A DNA stretch of 64,000 nt from Lachnospiraceae bacterium (GTDB lineage Bacteria > Bacillota > Clostridia > Lachnospirales > Lachnospiraceae). The stretch lies in assembly GCA_017503735.1 (NCBI GenBank), contig JAFVSN010000050.1, positions 1 to 64,000 on the forward strand, in the 5' to 3' direction. The notes below the pieces were generated by a model. That model made no database searches. It was given only the letters and a program-made list of their open reading frames with translations, and was not told the origin of the DNA. A program made the translations under genes and the position numbers. Within the stretch, counting starts at the first letter, position 1; each line of letters starts with the position of its first letter. Shown in pieces: positions 56,536 to 64,000 of this stretch.

Positions 56536-57264
56536 ATGAACGTTTTTGGAAAAGTCGAAAAAAACATCAATGACCTCGTAGAAAACAATGTGTACTGGGC
56601 AGCCTGTGCCACCTCGGAAGAACTGCAAAAAGCCAGAGAGGGACAGCTAACAATTAAATTCTTTGACAAAGAAATCCCGGCAGAGTGGTTAAAAGATATC
56701 AAAGGGAAAAAAGTTTTATGCTTAGCGGGAGCCGGCGGATTACAGGCACCGTTACTGGCATGTGCGGGCGCAGAGGTGACAGTTTTGGACCTTTCCGAAA
56801 AGATGTTGGAAAAAGACCGTGCAGTAGCCGAAAAAGAACATTTAAACATTCGAATCGAAAAAGGAAATATGTGTGATTTATCTCGTTTTGCGGGCGGTAG
56901 TTTCGATTACATACTAAACCCTTCTTCCCTTATGTATGTCCCGGATGTAAGGCCCGTGTTCAAGGAATGTTACCGAGTCTTAAAGACGGGTGGCACCTTT
57001 ATCATGATGGCACCGAGTCCGGTTAATTATTTATGCGATTTTGTCAATGACGAAAACGGCGGATATTATAAAGCGGTGAACCGAATGCCCTATTGTTCTT
57101 CCGATTTTGATGAGATGAATGACTGGGTAGAATACGGACACACCATGGAAGATTATATCGGCGGACAGATCGAATGCGGATTTGTGATTAACGGTTATGT
57201 GGAGTGTCAGTTGGAAGATATCACGGAGTTGCACTTTTTGACAAGGGCAGTGAAAATCAAGTAA
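56536..57264 (+). CDS. Class I SAM-dependent methyltransferase
   Basis: A 242-residue methyltransferase: motif I VLCLAGAGGLQAPLLACAGA near 60-80, VTVLDLSEKMLEKD, and FDYILNPSSLMYVPD, with a UbiE/Methyltransf_11-like order of motifs. Methyl acceptor unknown. AAGGAG precedes the ATG; tight spacing to the XRE gene suggests joint transcription. Confidence 0.9.
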   Translation: MNVFGKVEKNINDLVENNVYWAACATSEELQKAREGQLTIKFFDKEIPAEWLKDIKGKKVLCLAGAGGLQAPLLACAGAEVTVLDLSEKMLEKDRAVAEKEHLNIRIEKGNMCDLSRFAGGSFDYILNPSSLMYVPDVRPVFKECYRVLKTGGTFIMMAPSPVNYLCDFVNDENGGYYKAVNRMPYCSSDFDEMNDWVEYGHTMEDYIGGQIECGFVINGYVECQLEDITELHFLTRAVKIK

Positions 57265-57317
57265 TACTATTTCTTTCACCATATCGCGGAAAGCAGAAAG
57301 CAAAGGAGAGGCAACAA

Positions 57318-57845
57318 ATGAATACAGTTTATTATTCAGACGAAAAAATAACAATACGAAGCATGAAACCGGAAGATTCCCAAATCTTCTACGACACCTA
57401 TTTATCCTACGATTGGCACCCGGATATCGAAACCTATAATAACTACTGCAAAGAGCAGGAAGAAGGTCAAAGAAAAGTTTTCATCGCAGAATACGAAGGA
57501 AACGTTGTCGGCCTTTGCACTTTGGTGTTAAATCCCACGGAAGGCCCTTGGGCCGGTATGGGATATCCGGAAATCGTAGACTTAGGCGTATTTTTCCATA
57601 TTCACAACAAAGGCATCGGAACGAAACTTTTGGATGTGGCGGAACAGGAAGCCGCGAGACTGGCAGACACCGTGTATTTGGCGGTAGGTGTTCACTCCGG
57701 ATACGGCGCCGCACAAAGAATGTATGTAAAGCGCGGTTATCTTCCGGACGGCAGCGGCGTTTGGTACCAGGGAAAACAACTGGAACAATATGCGCCGTGT
57801 GTGAATGACGATGATTTACTCCTTTTTATGTCAAAAACACTTTAA
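57318..57845 (+). CDS. GNAT family N-acetyltransferase
   Basis: A 175-residue acetyltransferase: VDLGVFFHIHNKGIGTKLLD (motif A with the CoA loop), a conserved ADTVYLAVGVHSGYGAAQRM segment and YVKRGYLPDGSGVWY. Substrate unknown. Start at 57318 follows AGGAGAGG; the longer upstream frame is spurious because it overlaps the methyltransferase gene. Confidence 0.87.
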   Translation: MNTVYYSDEKITIRSMKPEDSQIFYDTYLSYDWHPDIETYNNYCKEQEEGQRKVFIAEYEGNVVGLCTLVLNPTEGPWAGMGYPEIVDLGVFFHIHNKGIGTKLLDVAEQEAARLADTVYLAVGVHSGYGAAQRMYVKRGYLPDGSGVWYQGKQLEQYAPCVNDDDLLLFMSKTL

Positions 57846-57870
57846 ACAAAACATGACACTCCTTTCTTAG

Positions 57871-57899
57871 TTGAAAAACACCCTTCTTTATGTTATGAT
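57871..57899 (+). promoter_or_regulatory. Sigma-A promoter of the second leader-peptide transcript
   Basis: TTGAAA (57871-57876), 17-bp spacer, TATGAT (57894-57899), 46 bp before the leader GTG. Confidence 0.75.
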
Positions 57900-57944
57900 A
57901 AAGTAGATGCAGTTGTTTTTCATCACGAGAAGGGAGTGAGTTTC

Positions 57945-58010
57945 GTGGATTATCGTTTAAGAGGACATAACTTAACAGGATTTGATCAGCTCCGTGCAGC
58001 TTATATCTAA
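57945..58010 (+). CDS. 21-residue leader peptide of a second attenuator
   Basis: A short ORF starting with GTG at 57945, preceded by GGGAG, encodes a 21-residue peptide that starts MDYRLRGHNL and ends FDQLRAAYI before TAA. Its last five codons form the left arm of the terminator-like stem that follows, so a ribosome at the stop codon would prevent that stem. This coupling of a short ORF and an RNA switch is the main evidence that it is translated. Confidence 0.55.
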   Translation: MDYRLRGHNLTGFDQLRAAYI

Positions 58011-58070
58011 GCGGCAGTGTACGGAGCGGTATCGCCGCTATCATTTATTGAGATATATGCTGCACTTTTT
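57989..58070 (+). terminator. Candidate attenuator before the CD3324-type gene
   Basis: GTGCAGCTTATATCT (57994-58008) can pair with AGATATATGCTGCAC (58051-58065, one mismatch), followed by TTTTT. The 42-nt loop holds a small hairpin AGCGG-TATCG-CCGCT (58025-58039). An alternative stem, GCTCCGT (57989-57995) with ACGGAGC (58021-58027), overlaps both and excludes them. The long loop makes this weaker than the first attenuator. Confidence 0.5.
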
Positions 58071-58129
58071 GAATGGATACTTTTAACGATTGCTTTCGCA
58101 ATCCAACTACATTCAAAGGAGTGATTTTT

Positions 58130-58390
58130 ATGTCATATATCAACGCAGAAAAGGTCCTTCCGGACTGGCTCATTCATCAGGTACGGAGCTACGTCGGAGA
58201 CGGCCTCATTTACATACCGCCGGAGACGGCTACCCGCAAAGCATGGGGAAGCAAGTCCGGCACAAAGAAGCTCTTAGAAGCCAGAAACCTTGAAATCCGT
58301 GCCAAGAAGCAGACCGGTGTTACCGTGTCCTGCCTCGCTACAGAGTATCATCTTTCCGAAGACTCTATTAAGCGGATTTTGTACCGATAA
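58130..58390 (+). CDS. CD3324-type small HTH protein
   Basis: An 86-residue protein with the features of the CD3324 family: YINAEKVLPDWLIHQVRSYV, GDGLIYIPPE, AWGSKSGTKKLLEARNLEI and a C-terminal HTH (VSCLATEYHLSEDSIKRILY). The layout resembles Mor/C-type phage activators, but the function is not established. Start ATG at 58130 follows AAAGGAG. A short hairpin GATTGC-TTTC-GCAATC lies at 58088-58103 in the leader. Confidence 0.8.
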   Translation: MSYINAEKVLPDWLIHQVRSYVGDGLIYIPPETATRKAWGSKSGTKKLLEARNLEIRAKKQTGVTVSCLATEYHLSEDSIKRILYR

Positions 58391-58457
58391 CGATATGGGT
58401 ATCGAGAATCGGAATATGGGTCCAAGTGCAATTGCTTGTGACATCTTTCAAACACAA

Positions 58458-58506
58458 AAATCCCCTCCGTGGATTATTTTCATGACCCGGAGGGGATTTC
58501 TCTTTT
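58458..58506. terminator. Bidirectional terminator
   Basis: AAATCCCCTCCG and CGGAGGGGATTT form a 12-bp stem with an 18-base loop; T-rich sequence follows on both strands. It closes the CD3324-type gene and the convergent chromate transporter genes. The rest of 58391-58610 holds no visible gene. Confidence 0.88.
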
Positions 58507-58610
58507 TATCTACTTTTCAATTTCGTTTCATCGTCCTGCAACTACTTTCCCATGAACGACATATTTTTCCCACAAACGACATTCCTTACTCTTTCGATTT
58601 TACAACCGCC

Positions 58611-59195
58611 TTACACTTTCATCGCCTCAAATACCATAGACACTACAATTCCCAGCCCCGCAGACAGCAAAACAACCTTCACGGCACTAAGCTTCTTTTT
58701 CCACAAACAAGTGACAGCATAATAAATTCCCAAAAATAATGCCAGAATTACCAGGCATACAATATCCACTTTAAACTCATGCAGTCCGGCAAATCCGATT
58801 GCTTTCAACAAAAGCATGCTACCCGTAGATAAAATCAGCGCTACCACCACCGGCTTTACGCCTCGCATAAATCCTTTGAAATACTTGTTATTCGTCAGAT
58901 TTTTAAGCACCGCTGCAATGAGCAGGATAATGAGAAAGGACGGCAGTACCACACCCAAGGTGGCAGCAATGCTTCCGAAAGGTCCGCCCATGACGGAACC
59001 CACATAAGTCGCCGTGTTTACCGCAATGGGTCCCGGTGTGGATTCACACACACCCAGCAAATTGAAAAACTCCGCTTCTGTCAACCATCCCCGACTGATT
59101 ACCGTTTCTTCAATCAGCGGTATCATTCCGAAGGCTCCGCCGAAGCAGAACAAACCAATCTTAAAAAACTCCAGAAAAAGCTGTAAGTAAATCAT
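58611..59195 (-). CDS. Chromate transporter, second half-size subunit
   Basis: A 194-residue membrane protein of the CHR family, short form: FFKIGLFCFGGAFGMIPLIE, then GVCESTPGPIAVNTATYVG (family motif STPGP) and five or six TM helices. Half-size CHR proteins work in pairs. Its ATG shares one base with the stop of the first subunit (TAATG) and has AAGGAGG upstream. Chromate export is the named role; in gut Clostridia the true anion is unknown. Confidence 0.9.
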   Translation of the reverse strand: MIYLQLFLEFFKIGLFCFGGAFGMIPLIEETVISRGWLTEAEFFNLLGVCESTPGPIAVNTATYVGSVMGGPFGSIAATLGVVLPSFLIILLIAAVLKNLTNNKYFKGFMRGVKPVVVALILSTGSMLLLKAIGFAGLHEFKVDIVCLVILALFLGIYYAVTCLWKKKLSAVKVVLLSAGLGIVVSMVFEAMKV

Positions 59196-59755
59196 TACTC
59201 CACCTCCTTCTTCGGAGAAAGTACCGCATAGAGGACAATTCCGATCACTCCGCCCATTAAAATAAACCAAACGGAACTGAAGGACACCGACAGCAAATCA
59301 AACAAAATCATCAGCGCGAATACAATCCCGAAGGTAAGCCGCGGAATCAACCCTTTTTCCACCTTCTTCAGCAAGCCGAAGCCCGCCCGTAAAATCAAAA
59401 AAGCAACACCGCACTTGATTCCCGTAAAAGCATAAGCCACATACTTATTTTGTAAAAACGTATCCAAAAACAAAGAAATCACATACAAGATAACCAGGGA
59501 CGGCACCACCACTCCAAGGGTGGCCAGGACACTTCCCGCAACTCCCTTTTTCTTATACCCCATATAGGTGGCCATATTAATGGCAATGGGCCCCGGCGTA
59601 GACTCCGCCACCGTGATAATTTGCATCAGTTCTTCGTCATCCATCCACTTTTTCTGCTCTACCACAATTTCCTTTATTTGCGCAATCATGGCATATCCGC
59701 CGCCAAAGGTAAACAAACCGATTTTGGCAAAGGTGAAAAATAATTCTAAAAGCAT
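59195..59755 (-). CDS. Chromate transporter, first half-size subunit
   Basis: A 186-residue paralogue of the following protein: FFTFAKIGLFTFGGGYAMIA, TVAESTPGPIAINMATYMG and similar TM spacing. The two half-size proteins likely form an antiparallel pair equal to one long CHR protein. AAAGGAAC precedes the ATG. Confidence 0.9.
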   Translation of the reverse strand: MLLELFFTFAKIGLFTFGGGYAMIAQIKEIVVEQKKWMDDEELMQIITVAESTPGPIAINMATYMGYKKKGVAGSVLATLGVVVPSLVILYVISLFLDTFLQNKYVAYAFTGIKCGVAFLILRAGFGLLKKVEKGLIPRLTFGIVFALMILFDLLSVSFSSVWFILMGGVIGIVLYAVLSPKKEVE

Positions 59756-59794
59756 CTTTTGTTCCTTTCCGATTTTCCGTAAAATTTCGCTTCT

Positions 59795-59823
59795 ATTTTA
59801 TCATAAGCCAAACGCAAACACAA
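59795..59823 (-). promoter_or_regulatory. Putative promoter of the chromate transporter genes
   Basis: On the minus strand TTGTGT (59823-59818), 17-bp spacer, TAAAAT (59800-59795). Confidence 0.55.
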
Positions 59824-59849
59824 TCTTTGAAACTTTTTAAAATTAGGTA

Positions 59850-59880
59850 TTGACTTGCTCCCTGGGCGCAGGTTTACAAT
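59850..59880 (+). promoter_or_regulatory. MerR-type promoter with 19-bp spacer
   Basis: TTGACT (59850-59855) and TACAAT (59875-59880) are 19 bp apart, too long for normal sigma-A use but typical of promoters activated by MerR-family proteins that twist the spacer. The spacer holds an imperfect dyad, CTTGCTCC-CTG-GGCGCAGG (six of eight pairs). It lies upstream of the MerR gene, so autoactivation is likely. Confidence 0.7.
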
Positions 59881-59965
59881 ACGATTGTAACAACAAATCC
59901 CATTGCTTACAAAACCTGTCACGGCCGGACAACGACTTGTAACACAACACAAAAGGAGAATCAAA

Positions 59966-60835
59966 ATGAATCAGGATACAGAGAAGAAACTCATGAAAAT
60001 AAGCGAAGTAACAAAACTCGTCGGCACCTCCCGAAAAGCATTGCAAGAATACGATAAGATGGACCTGGTACATCCAACAACCACCACCGAAGGTGGCTAC
60101 TGGCTGTATGATGATGATGCCGTACAAAAAATTTCCACCATTCAGCTCTTTTCCATGGTGGGTTACACCCGAAAAGAGATTAAAGAATTTATTGATACGG
60201 TCACCGGTTTTGACCATGTGGAAGAACGTCAGGCAAGATATCGGGATGCCATTGACCGCTTAAGAAAGAAACGCGCACAACTGGACAGTCTGATTTCCAT
60301 GGCAGAAACTATGGCCGCTTTGTCTTCCCCTCAGTCAAAGGATATGCTAAAAGCACTCTATGACTACAAAAAAGGAGGTACCTTTTCGGACGCCTCTACC
60401 ATGGATAATCTGCAACAGGCTATGGACTATCTTTCCGAGATGGATGAACCGCAACGGGAACAGGCAAATCAGCTCATTTCCATAATGCAACCGTATGTCA
60501 TAAAACTCATGGCACTGAGCTGCTGTCAGGAAGAAGACCCTGCTTCCCCTTCTGCTTTGGAAAAAGTCGAGGATGTATTTGAAGAATGGAAAGCCCCTTA
60601 TACCATTTTAATGCGTTCTTTAGGAGTCGCCTCCGAATCGGAATCCTTACATGACCTCCCTCTTCCGGAACAACTGGAAGCTTTTCGGGGGTTCACCGAA
60701 AATACCTTAGGTGGTCAAGAAGCAACCGACGCCGGCGACACTCTGGAAATGCAACTCAACCACAGATATGGAGAAGGAACTGCGGATAAGATACGGAAAA
60801 TGATTGAAGTATTTATAGAACACAAGACGAAGTAG
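59966..60835 (+). CDS. MerR family transcriptional regulator
   Basis: A 289-residue regulator. Residues 8-75 are a MerR HTH (KISEVTKLVGTSRKALQEYD, GGYWLYDDDAVQKISTIQLF), then a long dimerisation helix (VEERQARYRDAIDRLRKKRA) and a C-terminal helical domain of about 170 residues (FEEWKAPYTILMRSLGVA). That domain resembles the TipAS-like antibiotic-binding class only in length and helicity; the effector is unknown. The start at 59966 follows AAAAGGAG. Confidence 0.87.
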   Translation: MNQDTEKKLMKISEVTKLVGTSRKALQEYDKMDLVHPTTTTEGGYWLYDDDAVQKISTIQLFSMVGYTRKEIKEFIDTVTGFDHVEERQARYRDAIDRLRKKRAQLDSLISMAETMAALSSPQSKDMLKALYDYKKGGTFSDASTMDNLQQAMDYLSEMDEPQREQANQLISIMQPYVIKLMALSCCQEEDPASPSALEKVEDVFEEWKAPYTILMRSLGVASESESLHDLPLPEQLEAFRGFTENTLGGQEATDAGDTLEMQLNHRYGEGTADKIRKMIEVFIEHKTK

Positions 60836-60941
60836 AGTTGTCGCAACGAATAGAATGCAATAAAACTCAAAACAACACCCTTACATAATTTTTTCAGCCT
60901 TCACCCGGGTCAGGAACTAACCTACGGCTCGGGCGTGGCGA

Positions 60942-61034
60942 GTTCTTGCACTTGCATAAAGTATAGCAAATCAGTCACGCGTTTTTAGCGCAGTCGAAAT
61001 CGCGTGACTGATTGTATACCCCAAGCGCAAGAAC
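60942..61034. repeat. 93-nt nested inverted repeat
   Basis: The outer arms GTTCTTGCACTTG (60942-60954) and CAAGCGCAAGAAC (61022-61034) pair with one mismatch. Inside, GTATA (60961) pairs with TATAC, and AATCAGTCACGCG (60969-60981) pairs perfectly with CGCGTGACTGATT (61001-61013) around a 19-base loop. No T-run follows on either strand. It ends five bases before the malG stop. The left part of the gap, 60836-60941, shows no gene. Confidence 0.85.
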
Positions 61035-61039
61035 GAGTT

Positions 61040-62050
61040 CTATCCCTTCACCGCACCGGACAAGCCTTCTGCATAATACCGCTGGGTGAACAAAAACAGT
61101 GCCGCAATGGGAATCGCCACACAGACCGAGCCTGCCGCAAACCGGGTGTAATAATGGTACACATATTCTCTCTCCAACATGCTCCATAGCCCGATTGCCA
61201 CCGTATAATACCGGCTGTCGGCTCCGGCGATTACTCTCGCAAAGATGAAATCCAGCCACGGTGCCAAAAAAGATGTAATAACCGTATACACGATAATCGG
61301 TTTGGAAAGCGGCACCGTAATCTTATAAAAAATCTTGAAACGGGACGCCCCGTCAATCATGGCCGCCTCATCCACACTCTTCGGTATGGTGTCAAAAAAT
61401 CCTTTCGCAATATAAAAGCCCAACCCTGTGCTTGCGGAATACACCAGCACCAACGCCACCAGCTTCATAACTCCTTCCGTCAGGTTAATTCCCTTCAAAA
61501 TGTAATACACCGCAATCATGGACATGAACGCCGGAAACATACCAAGCACCAATGCCACATTCATAAAGGGCTTTCTGAGCTTAAAGCGCATCCGGGACAT
61601 GGAATAGGATACCGCCAACACAAAAAAGGTTGAAATAACGCAGGTAAAAATCGACACAATCAATGTATTCACAAACCAACGCGGAAAGTTTAACACATCC
61701 GTTTCCGTAAACAATCGGGTAAAATTTGCAAAGGTAACCTCCTTTGGGAAAAAGGTAGTAAAATAAGATCCCGGTTCTCCCCGAAGAGAGGTCATCACAA
61801 TCCACAGAATCGGAAACAACCAGACCACTGCCAGTACCGCAAGAAGGGCATGAAGGAGCACTGTACGAAGCTTCCTTTTCCTTCTTACGGAACCGTTCCC
61901 GGTATACCCCACAGACATTTGATGCTCCACATATTTTCCCTGTGTTGCATTACTCGAATCTTCCTCTCTCTTCTCACACCCCAAAGGCACCGCATTTCGG
62001 ACCGAAACGTTCTGTCCGTCCTGTCCCTCCTGAATAAACCCCTTCTTCAT
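61040..62050 (-). CDS. malG: Maltose/maltodextrin-type ABC transporter permease MalG-like
   Basis: A 336-residue inner-membrane permease with an unusual 65-residue polar N-terminal extension and six TM helices (LLHALLAVLAVVWLFPILWI first). The EAA loop EAAMIDGASRFKIFYKITVP, which docks the ATPase, is present. Its ATG overlaps the malF stop by 4 nt, with GAGGAGGG upstream. No ATPase gene is visible; in Firmicutes a shared MsmX-type ATPase is often encoded elsewhere. Confidence 0.92.
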   Translation of the reverse strand: MKKGFIQEGQDGQNVSVRNAVPLGCEKREEDSSNATQGKYVEHQMSVGYTGNGSVRRKRKLRTVLLHALLAVLAVVWLFPILWIVMTSLRGEPGSYFTTFFPKEVTFANFTRLFTETDVLNFPRWFVNTLIVSIFTCVISTFFVLAVSYSMSRMRFKLRKPFMNVALVLGMFPAFMSMIAVYYILKGINLTEGVMKLVALVLVYSASTGLGFYIAKGFFDTIPKSVDEAAMIDGASRFKIFYKITVPLSKPIIVYTVITSFLAPWLDFIFARVIAGADSRYYTVAIGLWSMLEREYVYHYYTRFAAGSVCVAIPIAALFLFTQRYYAEGLSGAVKG

Positions 62051-63432
62051 TGGAAGCCCTCCTCATTTTTATAAGCTGCCGTTCTCCGGTATGCCACCAG
62101 TGAAATCACAATGGAGATTACAAAGGTCAAAATACCGATAACCGCACCGTAACAATAATCCTTATTATCAATGGTCAGCTTATACAGCCACGTAACCAAC
62201 AAATCCGTCTTTCCGGCTGTTCCGCGGTAATATTCTAACGTCGCCGGAGCACCGCCGGATAACAGAAAAATAACATTGAAGTTATTGATATTATTAATAA
62301 AAGTCGTTATCAAAGTCGGTGCGGTTACAAACAGCATATACGGCAACGTAATCTTTAAGAAGGTCACTCTGGCATTGGCACCGTCCACCTTTGCCGCCTC
62401 GTAAAGCTCCGTAGGAATGTTTTGTAAAATACCCGTAGTTGTTAACAACGTATAGGGCACACCCACCCAGATATTCACAAGAATAATGGTTACTCTCGCC
62501 CACGTAGCATCCGTAAAAAACGGCAATGCCGCATCCTGTGCAATGAGCCCCCATTCCCGCAACAGTACGTTTACCGCGCCGTTGGGCTGTAACAAAGTCC
62601 GCATGGTAAGCAACGTCACAAACTGAGGTACCGCAATGGAAAGAATAAAGCAAAACCGCCAAAAGCCCTTCCAGCGTACCTCCTTTTTATTGATTAAGAT
62701 TGCCAGCAACATCCCCAGAATGTAATTTAAAAACGTTGCAAAAATTGCCCAGGTAAAGGTCCAGCCGAGAATCGGCCAAAAGGTCTGTCCGAAAGCTCCG
62801 TCAAAATCCAACACCGTCCGGAAATTAGCAAGCCCCACCCAGGTAAACAGCTTTCCCGGTACCTGATGGTCCCTGTCGTAGTTGGTAAAGGCCATACTGA
62901 TCATGAACACCAAGGGCAATATGGTAAATACCAACACACCCAACACCGGCCAAAACAAAAGAGTCCGGTGCAGTCTTCCGTTAAAATGCATCTCAATCTC
63001 TTCCCGAAACTTCGGCACCCGACGTCCTGCCCGGACAAGCTCCTCCGCATAATAGGCAGACCTTACCGCCATCCGTAAAAACAACAGAAATGCCAACGTA
63101 AGAAACACGAAAATTACGCCGGAAAGCAGAATAAGAAGGGAATTATCCCCCGGTTCGTACACAAAGATTCCCTGGGCATCGTCCCATACTTTTTCCTGGG
63201 TTTTCGTCCCTAAGGTCGGAAGTTTCTTAAGCACCGACAGGCCGGTCCCCAAAAAATAAACGAGATAGGACAACCCCAAAAAGAGAAACAAAATTCCTTT
63301 TACAAACTGCCCTCTCCGGATATTTCCCAGACCCGGTACAAGGAGGGAGAGCTTTGTGAAAAAATCACCCTTTCCCCAAGACTCCAAAAAGCCGGCCTCT
63401 CCGATGGCTCTGAATTTTTTTGCTTTTTTCAT
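62047..63432 (-). CDS. malF: Maltose/maltodextrin-type ABC transporter permease MalF-like
   Basis: A 461-residue permease with extra N-terminal TM helices (KGILFLFLGLSYLVYFLGTG, LLILLSGVIFVFLTLAFLLF), a LVFMISMAFTNYDRDHQ region and the EAA loop YEAAKVDGANARVTFLKITL. It matches MalF of Gram-positive maltodextrin importers. It lies 70 bp after the malE-like gene, with a hairpin between them. Confidence 0.93.
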   Translation of the reverse strand: MKKAKKFRAIGEAGFLESWGKGDFFTKLSLLVPGLGNIRRGQFVKGILFLFLGLSYLVYFLGTGLSVLKKLPTLGTKTQEKVWDDAQGIFVYEPGDNSLLILLSGVIFVFLTLAFLLFLRMAVRSAYYAEELVRAGRRVPKFREEIEMHFNGRLHRTLLFWPVLGVLVFTILPLVFMISMAFTNYDRDHQVPGKLFTWVGLANFRTVLDFDGAFGQTFWPILGWTFTWAIFATFLNYILGMLLAILINKKEVRWKGFWRFCFILSIAVPQFVTLLTMRTLLQPNGAVNVLLREWGLIAQDAALPFFTDATWARVTIILVNIWVGVPYTLLTTTGILQNIPTELYEAAKVDGANARVTFLKITLPYMLFVTAPTLITTFINNINNFNVIFLLSGGAPATLEYYRGTAGKTDLLVTWLYKLTIDNKDYCYGAVIGILTFVISIVISLVAYRRTAAYKNEEGFQ

Positions 63433-63451
63433 ACTGCCTCCTTGTTATTTA

Positions 63452-63489
63452 TAAAACCGGGCTGCCCGCAAAACCTTCCGGACAACCCG
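63452..63489 (-). terminator. Hairpin between malE and malF
   Basis: On the minus strand CGGGTTGTCCG (63489-63479) pairs with CGGGCAGCCCG (63468-63458), with two wobble pairs, followed by GTTTTAT. It is most likely a partial terminator or 3'-stabilising stem giving more binding protein than permease, as in many binding-protein operons. Confidence 0.65.
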
Positions 63490-63502
63490 ATTCCTCCATC
63501 AT

Positions 63503-64000
63503 CTAAAATCCGGTTCCCGCGTTCAACGCTTCCTCCAACTGCTTGGTACGCTCTGCCGCATTTCCCTTCGTTATGGTTCCGTTATAAATTTCCTCCGCAA
63601 AGGTCTCCACAATCTTGAACCAGTTGGAAATCGCCGGAACGGTCGGCTGTACCACGGAAGTATGAAGTACTACCGCATTTTCTGCCTCTGCAATCGGACT
63701 TTCCAACACTTCCTGAGACTCTGCAAGATTTACATTCACCGGTGTCACCCCACGGTACTCAAAACGGTCTCTCTGCACACTTTCACTACCGAGATACAAT
63801 GCCAGGGCCACTGCCGCTGCCATGTTTTCACTGCGCGGGTTCACGCCCACTGCCTTGGAACCGGTAAACTGACGCATCACACCGGACACCCCGTTATCAA
63901 AGGTTACGGACGGAAGTGCCGCAGTCTCAAAATCATCTCCCAATGCTTCCTTAATGGCACTTGCCTTCCAAGACCCGGACACCAGAGAACCCAGCGTTCC
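63503..64000 (-). CDS. malE: Extracellular sugar-binding protein, MalE-like (C-terminal part)
   Basis: The last 165 codons of a solute-binding protein; the N-terminus, with signal peptide, is beyond the window. The visible part (FTGSKAVGVNPRSENMAAAV, QPTVPAISNWFKIVETFAEE) fits MalE-type maltodextrin-binding proteins, including the C-terminal lobe that closes on ligand. First gene of the malE-malF-malG order. The internal GTG at 63982 is not the true start because the frame is open to the edge. Confidence 0.88.
   Translation of the reverse strand, partial: GTLGSLVSGSWKASAIKEALGDDFETAALPSVTFDNGVSGVMRQFTGSKAVGVNPRSENMAAAVALALYLGSESVQRDRFEYRGVTPVNVNLAESQEVLESPIAEAENAVVLHTSVVQPTVPAISNWFKIVETFAEEIYNGTITKGNAAERTKQLEEALNAGTGF

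Noticed and set aside
48206-58390. Region called as an integrated mobile element
   Set aside because: No integrase, transposase, tRNA target or flanking direct repeats were seen, so only a loose gene cluster is reported.
60942-61034. Nested hairpin as an integron attC site
   Set aside because: The expected RYYYAAC and GTTRRRY core sites are not present at the ends and no integrase gene is nearby.
60942-61034. Nested hairpin as a simple terminator for the mal genes
   Set aside because: Neither strand has a T-run after the stem.
1-64000. tRNA and rRNA genes
   Set aside because: No tRNA cloverleaf or rRNA sequence was recognised in the gaps examined by eye.

Overview
The window reads as chromosome of a low-to-mid GC Firmicute of the class Clostridia, most likely family Lachnospiraceae. 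Evidence: sigma-A promoters with 17-bp spacers and strong AAGGAGG ribosome binding sites, a SAM-I riboswitch on metK, a Gram-positive Tad/Flp pilus cluster with a Flp1-type pilin, DUF2339 and DUF5702 proteins, a CotH-like lipoprotein, BspA-like leucine-rich repeats and Pro/Thr-stalked lipoproteins. This placement is inferred from gene content; no 16S or other marker is present.

Layout. 1-8091: type I-C CRISPR-Cas locus, read leftwards (cas3-cas5c-cas8c-cas7c-cas4-cas1-cas2-leader-array); cas1 carries an in-frame amber stop, so spacer acquisition is probably lost or depends on a split protein. 8342-18988: DUF2339 membrane protein and CotH-like lipoprotein; trmB-trxA; a GntR/LacI-type regulator with araD and a SEC-C methionine aminopeptidase; a D,D-carboxypeptidase. 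19079-28799: GH31 and GH3 glycosidases, an Fe-S aldo/keto reductase, metK under a SAM riboswitch, a HIT protein, a flavodoxin-SCP2 fusion and a rhomboid protease. 28916-38797: a ten-gene Tad pilus operon, tightly overlapped and often using GTG/TTG starts, from one sigma-A promoter. 39251-40858: an attenuator-controlled acetyltransferase plus nucleoside phosphorylase. 40937-47978: a cell-surface module made of an M6-like protease lipoprotein, a CAP-domain lipoprotein, an ECF sigma factor fused to a transmembrane segment and an extracellular leucine-rich-repeat domain, and a small lipoprotein; the CAP and small lipoprotein genes share a near-identical ECF-type promoter. 48206-58390: a region of small-molecule defence and modification genes (three acetyltransferase genes or domains, an ABC exporter with a DUF4932 metalloprotein, an ANT-like nucleotidyltransferase fused to an acetyltransferase, a truncated kinase, a methyltransferase, two XRE regulators) ending in a second attenuator with a leader peptide before a CD3324-type HTH gene. 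58611-60835: split chromate transporter and a MerR regulator with a 19-bp-spacer promoter. 61040-64000: a maltose/maltodextrin-type ABC importer (malE-malF-malG), cut by the window edge.

The most unusual items are: the membrane-anchored sigma factor with a predicted two-gene local regulon; two leader-peptide attenuators with mutually exclusive hairpins; the amber codon in cas1; the nucleotidyltransferase-acetyltransferase fusion; and a 93-nt nested hairpin at 60942-61034. All functional calls come from reading motifs in the sequence; no database search was run.
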